Positions 7,409 through 9,872 of a stretch of 9,872 bases of DNA are shown in pieces. The first letter of the stretch is position 1. Each line of letters begins with the position of its first letter. The translations under genes and the position numbers were made by a program. This DNA comes from Nitrospirota bacterium (GTDB taxonomy: Bacteria; Nitrospirota; Thermodesulfovibrionia; Thermodesulfovibrionales; SM23-35). The stretch spans positions 1-9,872 of the forward strand of contig JAGSYM010000017.1 in the NCBI GenBank assembly GCA_018262395.1, given 5' to 3'. The notes under the pieces were generated by a model. It worked only from the letters and a program-made list of their open reading frames with translations. It had not been told where the DNA came from and did no database searches.

Positions 7409-8198
7409 ATCGGTAATGCTGAGCCAGCATCTTCACGGCATCATCAAGATATTGTGAGTCTGATTCGCAGAAATGGCGGATGTAGCCACCCACTTTTCCC
7501 TCTCTCACCTTAAAGGAATTCGGATCAGAAGGATCTGATGGCATAAGCACCCGACTATGAAATTCTCCCTTTAACTCCATTCGTTTCATGTTGTCAAAGT
7601 CAGCAAAAGCGACGGCTTCCCTAACACTATCGATATTTATGTTCTCTATGCCGAGAAATATTAATAGTCTCATGAGTTCGCCAGGAGCATCCCGCTTCAT
7701 GTCTTCATAACGGATGAGCAGGCACTGCGGATGTTTATTTAATCTCCGGTGCCATATGTTCATCACATTGACGACAGTGCGGATGCCGTAGCGTTTGTGT
7801 TTTATAAATTCGTTCATGTCGCAGGCAATTTTTTTCTTCGATCGTTTTGTCTTCTGATAATAGAGTGATACAACAATATCTCTTGGATCACGCGATAACA
7901 GTATGATTTTCTTCTTGACGAGAATGTTATCCGGTATGATGTATTTCCCGAGAATGCGCTGAATCCATGATGCATCCGAGAAATGCAGCCAGAGTTCGTG
8001 ACTGAATAGAAGAGAGGGTATTTTTTTGTTAAATTTCCTGAGGTCACATAGCTCAAAAGGGACGTTGTAGTGCAGAGAAAGATATTTATTCAGTAAAACT
8101 CTCAACCATGTCCTTCCGCTTTTCCCGACCGATAAAATCAGCACATCGGAAGTTTTGTATTTATTCAATCCCGAAGTCACATTCCACTTAATAATCAT
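7395..8198 (-). CDS. PAPS-dependent sulfotransferase, Sulfotransfer_1-like
   Basis: A 267-residue soluble enzyme close to the size of cytosolic-type sulfotransferases. Seen: the 5'-phosphosulfate loop SVGKSGRTWL (Lys 26 to Trp 31), a 'FSHE' segment with His 67 at about the place of the catalytic base, the 3'-phosphate site 'LLSRDPRDIVVSLYYQ' with Arg 103 and Ser 111, and near the C-terminus the R-x-G-x-x-G motif 'REGKVGGY' (Arg 232, Gly 234, Gly 237). All parts of the PAPS site are present, so activity is likely. This enzyme is of a different subfamily from the one at 2158-3111. Its ATG overlaps the stop of the upstream GT4 gene by 4 nt (8195-8198), and a good ribosome-binding site GGAAGGA (plus 8205-8211) lies 6 nt before it, inside that gene. 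The acceptor is unknown; an LPS or polysaccharide sugar is inferred from the operon. Confidence 0.85.
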   Translation of the reverse strand: MIIKWNVTSGLNKYKTSDVLILSVGKSGRTWLRVLLNKYLSLHYNVPFELCDLRKFNKKIPSLLFSHELWLHFSDASWIQRILGKYIIPDNILVKKKIILLSRDPRDIVVSLYYQKTKRSKKKIACDMNEFIKHKRYGIRTVVNVMNIWHRRLNKHPQCLLIRYEDMKRDAPGELMRLLIFLGIENINIDSVREAVAFADFDNMKRMELKGEFHSRVLMPSDPSDPNSFKVREGKVGGYIRHFCESDSQYLDDAVKMLAQHYRYGNR

Positions 8199-9331
8199 TC
8201 AGAATCCTTCCGGCACAACACGGTCTTATACACCGATTCCCATTTTTCAGCGGTTGCCCTGATCCCGAATTTTTCCCTGACAACTCTTCTCGCGTCCAAT
8301 CCCATCTTGGATGACAGTTCTCTGTTGGTGATGAGCGTTTTCAGGGCTGCAGCAAGCCTGAGCGGCTCCCCCGGCGGCACGAGCAATCCTGTAACTCTAT
8401 CCTCTATCACCTCCGTAATACCACCAACTGTCGTTGCGATAACGGGTTTCCCCATGGCCATTGCCTCGACAAGGATATTCGGAAAACCTTCTTCACCCAC
8501 TGAGGGTATTGCCAGGATGTCAATAGAGGAAAGGATATCCGGAATGTCATTCCTATTACCCGTAAACAGGGTTATCCCGCTGATATTCAATGCTGCCGTC
8601 TTTTTTTGAAGGGCATCTGCAACCGGACCGTCACCTACTATAAGCAATTTCATGCCGCCGAATTCGTCTTTTAAAAGAGCGACAGCTTTTATGAGGTGTT
8701 CAACCCCTTTGAAATTCACCAGCCTTCCTATAAAACCAATCAGGATATCGTCCTTCCCGATTGAGAGTTCCTCCCTTATATCCTTGAATGTTTTTTCGGG
8801 ATCGAATCTGACCGTATCGACTCCGTTATAAATAACGGTTATTTTTAATGGGTCGATCTTAAGATAACTTAATACATCATTCTTGATGGCATCCGAGACG
8901 GCAACCAAGCTGTCGGCAATTTTAAACAATAGCCGGTTTATCATCTTTCTTTTACGGCTTTTGTCTTTGTCTGTATATACATTATGAACCGAGGCGATGA
9001 CAGGTACGCCCGCCAGCCTGCCGGCAAGAAGGCCGTAAAGATTGGCGCGATAGTTATGGCTTCTGATGATGTGTATATGTCTATCCTTGATCAGTTTATA
9101 AAGATTCATCAGAAGTCGCGGGGAAAAGTTCCTGTAATCTTCCCTATTGAAGGCAATGAAGTCAACCCCCAGGCCTTCCACTGCCCTTCCCATCTCCATT
9201 TTTGGCCCGAAGCAACATACATGGGGTGTGAATGTTTCTCTGTCATAAACCTTCAGGAGGTTGAGGATCTGGTTTTGAATGCCCCCTGTCTGCGAATTCG
9301 GATAGATATGCAATATATTGATTTTATCCAT
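8195..9331 (-). CDS. GT4 glycosyltransferase, GT-B fold
   Basis: A 378-residue soluble glycosyltransferase of family 4, typical in length. The N-terminal domain begins 'ILHIYPNSQTGGIQNQILNL' with the glycine-rich loop at about residues 15-17, and carries the 'IIRSHNYRANLYG' acceptor-side stretch. The linker 'VIYNGVDTVRFDP' leads into the donor domain, which has 'GFIGRLVNFKGVEHLI', 'LLIVGDGP' and the EX7E motif (Glu 281 and Glu 289 in 'EGFPNILVEAMAMGKPVIA'). These are the normal nucleotide-sugar-binding features of retaining GT4 enzymes. The start overlaps the stop of the upstream methyltransferase by 8 nt and the stop overlaps the next sulfotransferase by 4 nt. It probably adds one sugar of the glycan made by this operon; the sugar and linkage are unknown. 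It shares fold but little detailed sequence with the GT4 enzyme at 5049-6170, so it is not a recent duplicate. Confidence 0.87.
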   Translation of the reverse strand: MDKINILHIYPNSQTGGIQNQILNLLKVYDRETFTPHVCCFGPKMEMGRAVEGLGVDFIAFNREDYRNFSPRLLMNLYKLIKDRHIHIIRSHNYRANLYGLLAGRLAGVPVIASVHNVYTDKDKSRKRKMINRLLFKIADSLVAVSDAIKNDVLSYLKIDPLKITVIYNGVDTVRFDPEKTFKDIREELSIGKDDILIGFIGRLVNFKGVEHLIKAVALLKDEFGGMKLLIVGDGPVADALQKKTAALNISGITLFTGNRNDIPDILSSIDILAIPSVGEEGFPNILVEAMAMGKPVIATTVGGITEVIEDRVTGLLVPPGEPLRLAAALKTLITNRELSSKMGLDARRVVREKFGIRATAEKWESVYKTVLCRKDSE

Positions 9332-9872
9332 CGCGGAGTCTTTTCACCGCGATAATGAAAAAACCTGTAGTAATAATGTCCTTTCTCTGCGTTTTGCTGT
9401 CAAGGGCCTTAATAAGGGGGGCCTGAATTCTTACCAGCTTTCGTAATAATCTGTTCAGTAAGGTTGGATGCTGGTAAGTATATTTGATAATCAGATCGCT
9501 TATTACCGCCGCGATGCCACCCATAGGTTCAATCTTCTCGGCTTCAAACCCTGTCTTTTGCAGCTCTCTCCTCAGTCTGTCGGGAAGCCACCTCTGAAAG
9601 TCATGGGGGCCTTTATGGATTGAATTCAAAAATGGCATGGATGCGACGAGCTTCCCGTTATGTTTTAGTACCCTGTACACTTCTTTCAGTGCATCCTCAG
9701 GATTTTCGAGATGTTCCAGGACTTCGGTCATTATGACCATGTCGAAAAAATTATCCTCGACGGGGATTTTGTCTGCGGAAGACAGGTAATCGGGGTTCGA
9801 GGAGGCGTCGATATTCAGATACTGCCAGGAATCCACTTTGTCGGCGGGGGGGGTGAAGTCGCCCCTTTTCCT
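9324..9872 (-). CDS. Class I SAM-dependent methyltransferase, C-terminal part (5' end outside window)
   Basis: The frame is open to the right edge of the window: upstream of the GTG at 9836 it continues as RKRGDFTPPADKVDSWQYLNID, which fits the run-up to the second strand of the family, so the gene is partial and the GTG is not the start. Seen: an acidic strand end 'YLNID' that usually binds the SAM ribose, 'LSSADKIPVEDNFFDMVIM' and 'TEVLEHLENPEDALKEVYR', which are the standard Methyltransf_11-like motifs after motif I, then 'VLKHNGKLVASMPF' and a 'HDFQRWLPDRLRREL' helix. The glycine-rich motif I must lie outside the window. The C-terminal part is a short basic extension. It heads the visible part of the minus-strand operon and probably methylates a sugar of the glycan, though small-molecule or lipid acceptors are possible. 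A run of eight G (plus 9846-9853) lies within the coding region. Confidence 0.78.
   Translation of the reverse strand, partial: RKRGDFTPPADKVDSWQYLNIDASSNPDYLSSADKIPVEDNFFDMVIMTEVLEHLENPEDALKEVYRVLKHNGKLVASMPFLNSIHKGPHDFQRWLPDRLRRELQKTGFEAEKIEPMGGIAAVISDLIIKYTYQHPTLLNRLLRKLVRIQAPLIKALDSKTQRKDIITTGFFIIAVKRLRDG

Noticed and set aside
5049..9331. The two GT4 genes as a recent tandem duplication
   Set aside because: They share only fold-level motifs (glycine loop, EX7E); their N-termini and linkers differ throughout.
1..9872. Mobile element, CRISPR array, tRNA/rRNA or phage-defence system
   Set aside because: I saw no transposase-like protein, no regularly spaced direct repeats, no tRNA-like cloverleaf, and no nuclease, toxin or defence domain; every long frame belongs to glycan or lipid metabolism except the DUF3108 fragment.

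Overview
The window looks like a cell-envelope glycan locus from a Gram-negative bacterium of medium GC. Seven of the eight complete or partial genes other than the first belong to families of lipopolysaccharide (LPS) or surface-polysaccharide assembly: an MsbA-type lipid flippase, a polyprenyl-phosphate-sugar-dependent (GT39/ArnT-like) glycosyltransferase, two GT-B fold family-4 glycosyltransferases, an O-antigen ligase/polymerase, two PAPS-type sulfotransferases of different subfamilies, and a SAM methyltransferase; the total is nine genes. The pairing of a DUF3108 protein with msbA and the presence of an RfaG-like transferase would fit Desulfobacterota or Nitrospirota, but this is inference from gene style and the taxon cannot be fixed from the sequence alone.

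Layout. Left arm (1-2110, + strand): the 3' end of a DUF3108-domain gene, a 58-nt gap with a sigma-70-like promoter candidate, then a complete msbA-like ABC exporter. Middle (2111-4959): a minus-strand sulfotransferase that converges on msbA and diverges from a plus-strand multi-spanning GT39 glycosyltransferase; the divergent spacer holds weak promoter-like elements and a 7-bp inverted repeat. Right arm (5049-9872, - strand): five tightly packed genes read from right to left: methyltransferase (5' end outside the window), GT4 transferase, second sulfotransferase, O-antigen ligase, and RfaG-like GT4 transferase. All four junctions in this arm overlap (8, 4, 14 and 4 nt with the preferred starts), so it is very probably one operon with translational coupling.

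How they may work together (inference): the GT4 enzymes, the methyltransferase and the sulfotransferases would build and decorate a glycan in the cytoplasm; MsbA would flip lipid A-core or another lipid-linked precursor; the GT39 enzyme would add a sugar on the periplasmic face; and the WaaL-like protein would ligate or polymerise the glycan. The most notable prediction is a sulfated surface glycan, because two unrelated sulfotransferase genes sit among LPS-type genes. I found no RNA gene, mobile element, CRISPR array or clearly novel system. Nearly all bases are covered by recognisable genes.
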